In this document: piece by piece, positions 1 through 6,825 of the stretch
Numbering within the stretch: position 1 is the stretch's first letter
Layout: each line of letters begins with the position of its first letter
NCBI GenBank assembly: GCA_963169055.1
Contig: CAUJFU010000313.1
Coordinates: 1-33,675 of the forward strand
Direction: 5' to 3'
Length of the DNA stretch: 33,675 bases
From: Myxococcota bacterium
GTDB lineage: Bacteria > Myxococcota_C > UBA6777
Program-made: the position numbers and the translations under genes
Notes under the pieces: generated by a model
What the model was told of the DNA's origin: nothing
The model's database searches: none
What the model saw: the letters and a program-made list of their open reading frames with translations, nothing else

Positions 1-112
1 CGCGCCCTTTGGCGGGGATGGTAAGCTTCTGTCGTTTGCGTGTTGCGGAAAACTTTAGCTCCTCCACGAACCCTTCCCACGTGTTCTGTTTTTTCCATTT
101 TTCTGCTTTCAT
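1..112 (-). CDS. possible N-terminal fragment of a gene running off the left edge
   Basis: On the minus strand a frame stays open from an ATG at 110-112 to the window edge. It encodes a Lys/Trp-rich start (MKAEKWKKQN...) ending near KLTIPAKGR. The amino-acid composition looks more protein-like than the other minus frame, which is open from an ATG at 189-191. There is no convincing ribosome binding site in front of either ATG and no family is recognised. It may be a chance open frame. Confidence 0.2.
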   Translation of the reverse strand, partial: MKAEKWKKQNTWEGFVEELKFSATRKRQKLTIPAKGR

Positions 113-266
113 CCACAATCGCACGTGGGTTCGGATTCCTCGACTGACTGCGAACAACAACAATAAGTGTTTTCTTTGGTAGGGCCGTCATTTGAGACCG
201 CTGTCTTTGGTTTGCGAAAAAATCCTTTTCACACAAGTTCTTGTTTTGCTTACGTAGTCGGCAAAA

Positions 267-398
267 AACGCCGTGTTCGCGTTCTATCAAGCGGCGCAAC
301 CGTTCGTTTGAAAAATGCTGATCACCCCGCCGATAGGGGGTCAAGGGGCCTTTGGTCCCTTGCGGGGCGTGGGGTGGAACCCCACTAAAGCCATCCAA
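267..398 (+). repeat. dispersed intergenic repeat, copy A
   Basis: This roughly 130-bp element starts with AACGCCGTGTTCG and ends with GCCATCCAA. Related copies lie at 2138-2270, 16455-16606 and, inverted and partial, at 22752-22808. Near its 3' end is a perfect hairpin: GTGGGGT (369-375), loop GGA, ACCCCAC (379-385). Copies share a GGGGTCAAGGGG-like block, the terminal GGGG/CCCC hairpin and an AAAGCC tail. All four lie between genes. The function is unknown; it could be a non-autonomous mobile repeat or a structured RNA element. Confidence 0.7.
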
Positions 399-447
399 CC
401 GTGTCATCTTGTTTAGATTCAAGAAGATAGACCGTTCCTTGAGAATT

Positions 448-471
448 CCCGCCGTCGCTCGGGCCTTTTTT
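448..471 (+). terminator. weak terminator-like hairpin
   Basis: CCCG at 448-451 can pair with CGGG at 460-463 and is followed after two bases by six T residues (466-471). The stem is only four base pairs with an eight-base loop, so it would be a poor terminator alone. Confidence 0.25.
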
Positions 472-548
472 CGTTGATTCAACGAGAACTTTCGCAAATT
501 TGGTGCGCTGTGAGCCTTTGCTTGAGGTATGGTTGTTTGCTTCTATTC

Positions 549-577
549 TTGACATAGGTTTGTCTGCCCGTTAGAGT
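549..577 (+). promoter_or_regulatory. sigma70-type promoter for the HAD lipoprotein genes
   Basis: A perfect -35 TTGACA at 549-554 is followed after exactly 17 bases by TAGAGT at 572-577, which matches 4 of 6 bases of the -10 consensus. Transcription would start near 584, giving a leader of about 80 bases before the ATG at 664. Confidence 0.5.
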
Positions 578-663
578 GCGCCGTTCTCGTAATACAAGAG
601 AAGTCGTACCCGTTTCGTCATTTGCGTGCAGTTTCCTATCTTGATCAAGGAAAGGGTTTTTCG

Positions 664-2112
664 ATGGTGAGCGTGAAGAAAGTGCTTTTTGCGCGGTGCG
701 TGTTCGTGATTCGCTTGTTGTGTACGTTGGTGGGGGGAAGTTTGTTGTTGGTGAGTTGCGCGGGACCAGCAGGTCCAGCCGGTAAAGACGGGGCGACCGG
801 CGCAGCGGGAAAAGATGGCGTGGCTGGAAAAGACGGTGCAGCGGGCAAAGACGGCGCAGCGGGGCCAGCAGGCAAAGATGGAGCGCCCGGAAAAGATGGT
901 GCGGCGGCACCGCCAGCAGCGCCGATTCGGTTGTTGGATTCGCGGATTACTGGGTGGGTTCGAGACAACGCCACCAAGATCAACGATCTTGTCAAAGCAA
1001 AAGGCTACACGAGCGCAGGATACAATTCGTCGGCTCGCCCTGTTGCGCTGTTTGATTGGGACAACACCGTTGTGAAAAACGATATCGGCGACGGCACTTT
1101 CATCTGGATGGTTCGTCACGACAAGATCCTCCAACCACCGAATAAAGATTGGTCGCAAACAAGCGCAGATCTTTCTGTCGACGCTGTAGCGGCCCTCAAG
1201 GCCGCGTGTGAAAGTTTAGCCGATGCAGGCAAGCCGTTGCCGACTTCGACGAATACAGCTTGTGCAGACGAGATCTTCAACGTTTATTACAACGGCAAAA
1301 CGGCGGGTGGCAAAGCGGCGTGGGATAACAAATCACCCACAGGGGCCTCCAAAGATATCACCCTCACCAATAATTCCCCCTATACATGGGCCGCTCAGTT
1401 GCAAGCAGGTTATACAGCCAGCGAGATCCATTCCTTCGCGCAAGCAGCTTTCGATCAAAATAATTGGGCTCCCATCGGTTCGACCCAAACGGTCGGCAGT
1501 ACCACAGGCGTCACTGGCTACATTCGGATATACGACCAGATCCGCGACCTGATCCGCACCTTGCAAGAAAATGGCTTTGATGTGTGGGTCATTACCGCAT
1601 CTCCGCAATGGACCGTTGAGGCGATCTCGATGGAAGTCAATGTCTCCCCTGATCGCGTCATCGGCATCCGCCCTGTGTACGACGCGATGGGAAAAGGCAC
1701 TTACAAATTGCAGCCCTGCGGCCCTGATGCAAACAAGCTCGTCACCACGTTCGACCAAGGGAAACGCTGTTGGACCAATCGCATCATCTTCGGAGTGGCT
1801 GACGCCGAAGCTCTCAAAACTCAGGCCGATCTAAGCAAACGTGCTATCTTTGCTGCGGGAGATTCCGATACCGACTTGGCCTTTTTGCAAGACGCGACCG
1901 ATCTCAAATTGGTGATCAATCGAAACAAAACCCAAGTCATGTGCAACGCTTGCCTCAACGTCACGAGCAAGTGGATCTACAACCCGATGTTCATCGCCCC
2001 CAAAGCCCTCAAGACCACCCCCTACGCTTGTTCCACCGCCAAAGACGCCGAAGGCAATCCGATCAAAGACGAAAACGGTGCTGCCTTCACCAAAGATTGC
2101 ACCGAACAATAA
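664..2112 (+). CDS. HAD-superfamily phosphatase-like lipoprotein with collagen-like stalk (copy 1)
   Basis: The 482-residue protein starts at ATG 664, with AAGGAAAGGG just upstream; an upstream in-frame start at 622 lacks a site. A signal peptide ends in a lipobox with acylated Cys32. Residues 33-80 form about 16 Gly-X-Y triplets, many GKD, which should make a collagen-like stalk. The rest is a haloacid-dehalogenase-type domain: DWDNT at 131-135 supplies the nucleophile and acid/base aspartates, ITAS at 310-313 fits motif II, and GDSDTD at 399-404 fits the metal-binding motif IV. HAD enzymes of this type usually hydrolyse phosphomonoesters with Mg2+. The substrate is unknown. It probably acts outside the cytoplasm, anchored by lipid. 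The next gene is a close paralogue. Confidence 0.88.
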   Translation: MVSVKKVLFARCVFVIRLLCTLVGGSLLLVSCAGPAGPAGKDGATGAAGKDGVAGKDGAAGKDGAAGPAGKDGAPGKDGAAAPPAAPIRLLDSRITGWVRDNATKINDLVKAKGYTSAGYNSSARPVALFDWDNTVVKNDIGDGTFIWMVRHDKILQPPNKDWSQTSADLSVDAVAALKAACESLADAGKPLPTSTNTACADEIFNVYYNGKTAGGKAAWDNKSPTGASKDITLTNNSPYTWAAQLQAGYTASEIHSFAQAAFDQNNWAPIGSTQTVGSTTGVTGYIRIYDQIRDLIRTLQENGFDVWVITASPQWTVEAISMEVNVSPDRVIGIRPVYDAMGKGTYKLQPCGPDANKLVTTFDQGKRCWTNRIIFGVADAEALKTQADLSKRAIFAAGDSDTDLAFLQDATDLKLVINRNKTQVMCNACLNVTSKWIYNPMFIAPKALKTTPYACSTAKDAEGNPIKDENGAAFTKDCTEQ

Positions 2113-2137
2113 TCCCCCCAAATCACCCCCTCCCTAC

Positions 2138-2270
2138 AAACGCCGTGTTCGTGTGACATCAAGCGGCAGAGCCGCTTGTGTGAAAAACCTGTGATCTCTT
2201 CGCCAGCACGGGGTCAAGAGAGCTGCGCTAAAGGCGCGGGGTTTCGGGTGGAATCCCACAAAAGCCTATA
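2138..2270 (+). repeat. dispersed intergenic repeat, copy B
   Basis: This copy sits in the same orientation as copy A, between the two duplicated HAD genes. It opens with AAACGCCGTGTTCG, carries CGGGGTCAAGAG in the middle and ends in GGGTGGAATCCCACAAAAGCC. The presence of a repeat both before copy 1 and between the two genes is compatible with repeat-mediated tandem duplication of the gene. Confidence 0.65.
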
Positions 2271-2314
2271 CCAAACGCGTCAGTCCGATATTTGTCAAAG
2301 AAAGGGTTTTTTTG

Positions 2315-3691
2315 ATGGCTAAGAAAGGGTTTTTTGCGCGGTGTGTGTTCGTAATCCGCTTGTTGTGTGCGTTGGTGGGGGGAGGTTTGTTGATGGGCTG
2401 CACGAGACCAGCGGGATCGGTCGGTAAAGACGGCGCGGCTGGGCCAGCAGGCAAAGGTGTGGCGGTCGGTAAAGACGGGGCTACAGCACCGCAACGAGCG
2501 CCGATTCGGTTGCTGAATTTGCGGATTACTGGGTGGGTTCGAGACAACGCCACCAAGATCAACGATCTCGTCAAAGCAAAAGGCTACACGAGCGCAGGAT
2601 ACAATTCGTCGGCTCGCCCTGTTGCGCTGTTTGATTGGGACAACACCGTTGTGAAAAACGATATCGGTGAGGCTACCTTTATCTGGATGGTTCGTCACGA
2701 CAAGATCCTTCAACCACCGAACAAAGATTGGTCGCAAACAAGCGCAGATCTTTCTGCTGACGCTGTCGCGGCCCTTAAAGCCGCGTGTGGAGGTTTAGCT
2801 GATGCAGGCAAGCCGTTGCCAACTTCGACGAATACAGCTTGCGCAGACGAGATCTTTCGGATCTATGACGAAGGCAAAACGGTAGGTGGTAAGATGGCGT
2901 GGGATAACAAATCGCCTACAGGCGCTGCTAAAGATATGACCCTCACCAACAATTCTTCTTATACATGGTCAGCCCAACTCCAAGCAGGTTATGCAGCCAA
3001 CGAGATCCATTCCTTTGCGCGAGCAGCGTTCAGTCAAAACAATTGGGCTCCCGTCGGTTCGACTCAAACGGTCGGTAGCAACAAAGGCGTCATCGGCTAC
3101 ATTCGGATATACCGCCAGATCCGCGATTTGATCCGCACCTTGCAAGAAAATGGCTTCGATGTATGGGTCATTACCGCATCTCCGCAATGGACCGTCGAGG
3201 CGATCTCGATGGAAGTCAATGTCTCTCCTGAACACGTCATCGGCATCCGTCCTGTGTACGATGCGACGGGAAAAGGCTCTTACAAATTGCAGCCTTGCGG
3301 CCCTGATGCAAACAAGCTCGTCACCACGTTCGCCCAAGGGAAACGCTGTTGGACCAACCGCATCATCTTCGGAGTGGCTGACGCCGAAGCTCTCAAAACT
3401 CAGGCCGATCTAAGCAAACGTGCTGTCTTTGCTGCGGGAGATTCTGATACCGACTTAGCTTTTTTGCAGGACGCGACTGATCTCAAATTGGTGATCAATC
3501 AAAACAAAACCCAAGTCATGTGCAACGCTTGCCTTAACGTCACAAGCAAGTGGATCTACAACCCGATGTTCATCGCCCCCAAAGCCCGCAAAACCACTCC
3601 CTACGCCTGTTCCACCGCCAAAGACGTCGAAGGCCATCCGATCAAAGACGAAAACGGTGCTGCCTTCACCAAAGATTGCACCGAACAATAA
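2315..3691 (+). CDS. HAD-superfamily phosphatase-like lipoprotein with collagen-like stalk (copy 2)
   Basis: This 458-residue protein is a tandem paralogue of the preceding gene. The two are nearly identical from the RITGWVRDN motif to the C terminus, with all HAD motifs kept (DWDNT, ITAS, GDSDTD). The start is ATG 2315 after AAAGAAAGGG; a TTG directly before it is in frame. The signal peptide ends in lipobox LLMGC with acylated Cys29. The collagen-like segment has shrunk to about eight triplets, one broken (GKG VAV). The bases around both start codons are also conserved, so the duplication included the ribosome binding site. The high identity points to recent duplication or gene conversion. 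The substrate is unknown. Confidence 0.87.
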   Translation: MAKKGFFARCVFVIRLLCALVGGGLLMGCTRPAGSVGKDGAAGPAGKGVAVGKDGATAPQRAPIRLLNLRITGWVRDNATKINDLVKAKGYTSAGYNSSARPVALFDWDNTVVKNDIGEATFIWMVRHDKILQPPNKDWSQTSADLSADAVAALKAACGGLADAGKPLPTSTNTACADEIFRIYDEGKTVGGKMAWDNKSPTGAAKDMTLTNNSSYTWSAQLQAGYAANEIHSFARAAFSQNNWAPVGSTQTVGSNKGVIGYIRIYRQIRDLIRTLQENGFDVWVITASPQWTVEAISMEVNVSPEHVIGIRPVYDATGKGSYKLQPCGPDANKLVTTFAQGKRCWTNRIIFGVADAEALKTQADLSKRAVFAAGDSDTDLAFLQDATDLKLVINQNKTQVMCNACLNVTSKWIYNPMFIAPKARKTTPYACSTAKDVEGHPIKDENGAAFTKDCTEQ

Positions 3692-3738
3692 CCTCGATCA
3701 TAATGTGGGTGCAGTGTGTTTTGACAAAGGAGGCGAAG

Positions 3739-4098
3739 ATGTTTCGTTTGGCGACGTTGCGGGTGTTTGGGTTATGTTTGTTGGCGTGGGTGTTGTTGTT
3801 TGGGTGGTCTTGCTTGCCGTTGACATCGGATGTTTGTCGGCTAGAGCCAGACAAGTGCCGTGGTCTGGTGGGGGCATTTTGCAAGGGAGACAACGAGTGC
3901 GCGGCGGGGTTGTTTTGTTGTCGGGAGAAAAGCAATTGCGGTGGGGGGATGTGTACGATCGCTTGCGCGGCAGACCCAGATTGTCCGCCCAATATGTTGT
4001 GCGAGCATAAGATGTGCTTTTATCGCTGCGCAAAGGACGAGGACTGCGCCCGAGGGATGCGTTGCGAACACAACAACACCATCTGCGAATACCCTTGA
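3739..4098 (+). CDS. small Cys-rich secreted protein
   Basis: The 119-residue product has a hydrophobic N terminus (to about residue 27) followed by a domain with many cysteines. It contains repeated C-x-x-D-x-D-C-x-x-G/N-x-x-C units, such as CAADPDC and CAKDEDC. Such disulfide-rich modules are common in exported proteins of myxobacteria and relatives. The ATG at 3739 is preceded by AAAGGAGG (3725-3733 region). A reading frame extending upstream to 3550 overlaps the preceding gene and is not used. A Cys near the signal end (GWSC) is not a canonical lipobox, so lipidation is uncertain. It lies 47 bases after the HAD gene and may be cotranscribed. No function is assigned. Confidence 0.75.
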   Translation: MFRLATLRVFGLCLLAWVLLFGWSCLPLTSDVCRLEPDKCRGLVGAFCKGDNECAAGLFCCREKSNCGGGMCTIACAADPDCPPNMLCEHKMCFYRCAKDEDCARGMRCEHNNTICEYP

Positions 4099-4169
4099 CC
4101 TAAACTCAAATGATGCGATTCCTTCGATGCGATGGGGTTTTAAGGGGGGCGAGAGGGTAGAGTTTCTTT

Positions 4170-4183
4170 TTGATCTAGATCAA
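4170..4183. promoter_or_regulatory. FNR/DNR/NNR-type box upstream of nirS
   Basis: TTGATCTAGATCAA is a perfect TTGAT-N4-ATCAA dyad, the consensus for CRP/FNR-family regulators of anaerobic respiration and denitrification. If it is a class II activator site centred at -41.5, transcription would start near 4218 and leave a leader of about 155 bases before nirS. The leader contains a small AAGACA/TGTCTT hairpin at 4232-4247. Confidence 0.8.
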
Positions 4184-4373
4184 GTTTTGGACTGATAGCT
4201 ATCAAGCTAGAAAAGGGGAGTGCGGGCATTTAAGACATGGTTGTCTTTTGATTAGCTTGATGTTCAAACGCAGCGGGCAGGTGAAGGCTTGTTTGAGAGG
4301 CGTTGGAGCAAGAGAAGTCGGTGCAAAGAGGTTTTGCGCCAAGTTGTAGACTGCGTCACGAGGAGGAGCGAGA

Positions 4374-6743
4374 ATGAAAGAGCTCAAGATTCGGGCGAAG
4401 CACGGGTTACCGTTGTTGGTGGGAGCGTTGTTGTGGGCGATTGCAAGCAGCGGCCAACTGTGGGAAAACCGAGCTTCGGCAGGGGAGAAGCCCAATGCGG
4501 GCAAAGGATCAGGGGACAATCAAGTCCTCAAAGGGAAGCAAGTGCTTTTGAGCAAGGGCTGTGTGGCCTGTCACTCGGAAGATGGTTCAAAGCGCGTGGG
4601 ACCGACGCTGCAAGGAGTGTTTGGTACGAAGCGCGAAGTGATCACCAACGGCAAGCTGCGAACGGTGTTGGCGGACGAGGCGTACATTCGGCTTTCGATT
4701 GAAAATCCGAAGGCAGATCTGGTGAAGGGGTTCGAGAATTTGCCGATGGTTTCGCCTCCATTGAGCAAAGACGAGATGGACGCAGTGGTGGCTTACATCA
4801 AGAGCTTGGCGGTACAAAAGAAGGTGGAAGCACCGACGCCTGCGACGGTGACGGCCTTGGCGAAGTTGGGGCGGGATCTGGTCGAGAAGAAGGCGTGTAC
4901 AACCTGCCACTCGTTGGATGGATCGCGGAAAGTTGCGCCATCCTTTTTGAATATTTACGGTCGGCAGACGACGGTCTTGTCGAAGGGAGCAAAAGACAAG
5001 AGGACGTTTTCAGCGGATGAAGCGTATCTGCGTCGTTCGATTTTGGAGCCTGATGCGGAGCTTGTGACGGGGTATCACTTTAGTATGATGCCGCAGATCA
5101 AGTTGGAAACGGGCGAAGTGGACGCGATCTTGGCATTTTTGAAGATCCACAAAGGCGAACCTGCGAAGGTAAAGGAAGAAGACAGCTTGCCACCGTTGAC
5201 GATGGCGGAGCGTACGAAGGCATCGCAGATCTACTTTAACCGTTGTGCGGGCTGCCACGGGATGTTGCGCAAAGGTGCGACAGGACCGGCGCTGGTACCA
5301 GAGCGCCTGCGTTCGCGGAACCTGAGTACAGCGAGCTTGCAAACCTTCATTACGTACGGTCTTCCGGGCGGGATGCCTGCGTGGGGTCAAGCGGGTGTGC
5401 TTTCTCCGAGCGAAGTGGATCTGATTGCGCGCTTTTTGCAGCACCCACCGCCAGATCCAGCGGAGATGTCGCTTGTAGAGATGCGCAAGAACTGGAAACT
5501 GCACATCGCTCCGAAAGATCGGCCCACCAAGCCAGAGCACACGCGGGATTGGCAAAACTACCTTGGCGTCGTGCTTCGCGATGCGGGGAAAGTGGCTGTT
5601 TTGGATGGAAAAACCAAAGAAGTGATCTCGATTGTGCCGACAGGATTTGCGGTACACATCCTGCGGTCTTCGGGAACGGGTCGTTATTTCTATTCGATCG
5701 GTCGGGATGGTCGGGTGACGATGATCGACTTGTGGATGAAAACGCCCGCTGTTGTAGCGGAAGGCAAGACTTGTTATGACGCCCGTTCGGTGGATAGCAG
5801 CAAGTACAAAGGCAAACTCGGCGATTATATGGACAAACTGTTGATCGTGGGTTGCTATTGGCCGCCAAGCCTTGTGGTGATGGATGGCCAGACGTTGGAG
5901 CCGAAGAAAGTGGTTTCGACGAGCGGCTATACTTACGACACAGGCGAGTTCTTGCGCGAAGCGCGTGTTGCGGCGATCTCGGCATCGCACCATGCGCCCG
6001 TGTGGATCGTGAACATCAAAGAGACGGGTTATATCTGGGTGGTCGATTATCGCGACTTGAATAACTTGAAGATCTCGAATATCGCGGCAGAGCGTTTCTT
6101 GCACGATGGTGGTTTCGATTCTTCGCGGCGTTACATCTTGATGGCAGCGAATGCGCGCCACTCGATCGCGGTGGTGGATCTGCACACGCAAAAGCTTACA
6201 GCGATGGTCAAAGTGGATGCGGTTCCTCACCCGGGGCGCGGAGCGAATATCGATCACAAGACGTACGGGCCGATCTGGTGTACAGGTCACTTGGGCGCGC
6301 CGACGATTGCTTGTTTGGGAACGGATCCTGAGAAACATCCGAAAAACGCGTGGAAAGTCGTGGGTCGGATGACGATGCCGGGTGCGGGCGGCGGAAACTT
6401 GTTTGTGAAGACGCATCCGAAATCCCCGTGGTTGTATGCGGATCGCACCTTGAATCCATCGTCTGCGTTGTATCGGACGATCTATGTGTTCGACAAGCAA
6501 ACCTTCAAACTGGTGAAAGAGTTGCCGATCCCGACCAAGTATCCGGGCCGTGCGGTTCACATCGAGTACAACAAAGACGGAACAGAGGCGTATATCTCGG
6601 CATGGAGTCCAATGAATAAGCCTTCTGCGGTGCTTGTGTACGACGACAAGACTTTGACGCTCAAGCAAGAGATCACAGGAAACTGGATGGTGACGCCCAC
6701 AGGAAAATGGAACGTTTTCAATACGATGGGCGATATCTATTGA
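4374..6743 (+). CDS. nirS: cytochrome cd1 nitrite reductase with three c-heme domains (c-c-c-d1)
   Basis: The 789-residue product reduces nitrite to NO in the periplasm. After a signal peptide (about 1-36) come three c-heme sites: CVACH 63-67, CTTCH 175-179 and CAGCH 291-295. The third lies in the authentic NirS c domain (GMLRKGATG, ITYGLPGGMPAWG, Met334). The first two resemble each other and caa3-oxidase-type domains (CHSxDGS, ADEAYxRxSI). The C-terminal half is a d1 propeller: proximal heme d1 ligand His428 in AVHI, RFLHDGG with His577, PHPGRGAN and a TPTGKWNVFNT end. Typical NirS has one c heme and about 560-600 residues. Leu527 stands where the first distal-pocket histidine is expected. 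GGAGGAG precedes ATG 4374. An FNR-type box lies upstream. Confidence 0.93.
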   Translation: MKELKIRAKHGLPLLVGALLWAIASSGQLWENRASAGEKPNAGKGSGDNQVLKGKQVLLSKGCVACHSEDGSKRVGPTLQGVFGTKREVITNGKLRTVLADEAYIRLSIENPKADLVKGFENLPMVSPPLSKDEMDAVVAYIKSLAVQKKVEAPTPATVTALAKLGRDLVEKKACTTCHSLDGSRKVAPSFLNIYGRQTTVLSKGAKDKRTFSADEAYLRRSILEPDAELVTGYHFSMMPQIKLETGEVDAILAFLKIHKGEPAKVKEEDSLPPLTMAERTKASQIYFNRCAGCHGMLRKGATGPALVPERLRSRNLSTASLQTFITYGLPGGMPAWGQAGVLSPSEVDLIARFLQHPPPDPAEMSLVEMRKNWKLHIAPKDRPTKPEHTRDWQNYLGVVLRDAGKVAVLDGKTKEVISIVPTGFAVHILRSSGTGRYFYSIGRDGRVTMIDLWMKTPAVVAEGKTCYDARSVDSSKYKGKLGDYMDKLLIVGCYWPPSLVVMDGQTLEPKKVVSTSGYTYDTGEFLREARVAAISASHHAPVWIVNIKETGYIWVVDYRDLNNLKISNIAAERFLHDGGFDSSRRYILMAANARHSIAVVDLHTQKLTAMVKVDAVPHPGRGANIDHKTYGPIWCTGHLGAPTIACLGTDPEKHPKNAWKVVGRMTMPGAGGGNLFVKTHPKSPWLYADRTLNPSSALYRTIYVFDKQTFKLVKELPIPTKYPGRAVHIEYNKDGTEAYISAWSPMNKPSAVLVYDDKTLTLKQEITGNWMVTPTGKWNVFNTMGDIY

Positions 6744-6772
6744 TGACTGCTTGACAAAATCATGAAGTCATC
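6742..6772. other. inverted repeat directly after nirS
   Basis: GATGACT (6742-6748), overlapping the nirS stop codon, can pair with AGTCATC (6766-6772) across a 17-base loop. There is no T-run, so it is more likely an mRNA-stabilising or processing hairpin than a terminator. It would help explain higher nirS than nirN-like expression. Confidence 0.3.
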
Positions 6773-6825
6773 CGACACAACCCCCTAGAACAGGCGACTG
6801 AAGGTCACAACGAAACCGCGCCTTG

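Larger units (their letters stand above)
113..663. other. non-coding region upstream of the first lipoprotein gene
   Basis: No supportable gene is seen in this stretch. It holds one copy of a dispersed hairpin-forming repeat (267-398), a weak terminator-like hairpin (448-471) and a sigma70-like promoter (549-577). A short open frame at 167-388 runs through the repeat and has no ribosome binding site, so it is not called. Confidence 0.6.

Noticed and set aside
641-648. TTGATCAA just before the first lipoprotein gene, as a possible FNR-type box.
   Set aside because: The two half-sites abut with no four-base spacer and lie at the ribosome binding site, so it does not fit the dyad or the position.
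5010-6668. A 552-codon open frame on the minus strand opposite nirS.
   Set aside because: It is the complement of a strongly conserved gene, has an Arg/His-rich composition typical of a shadow frame, and no ribosome binding site.
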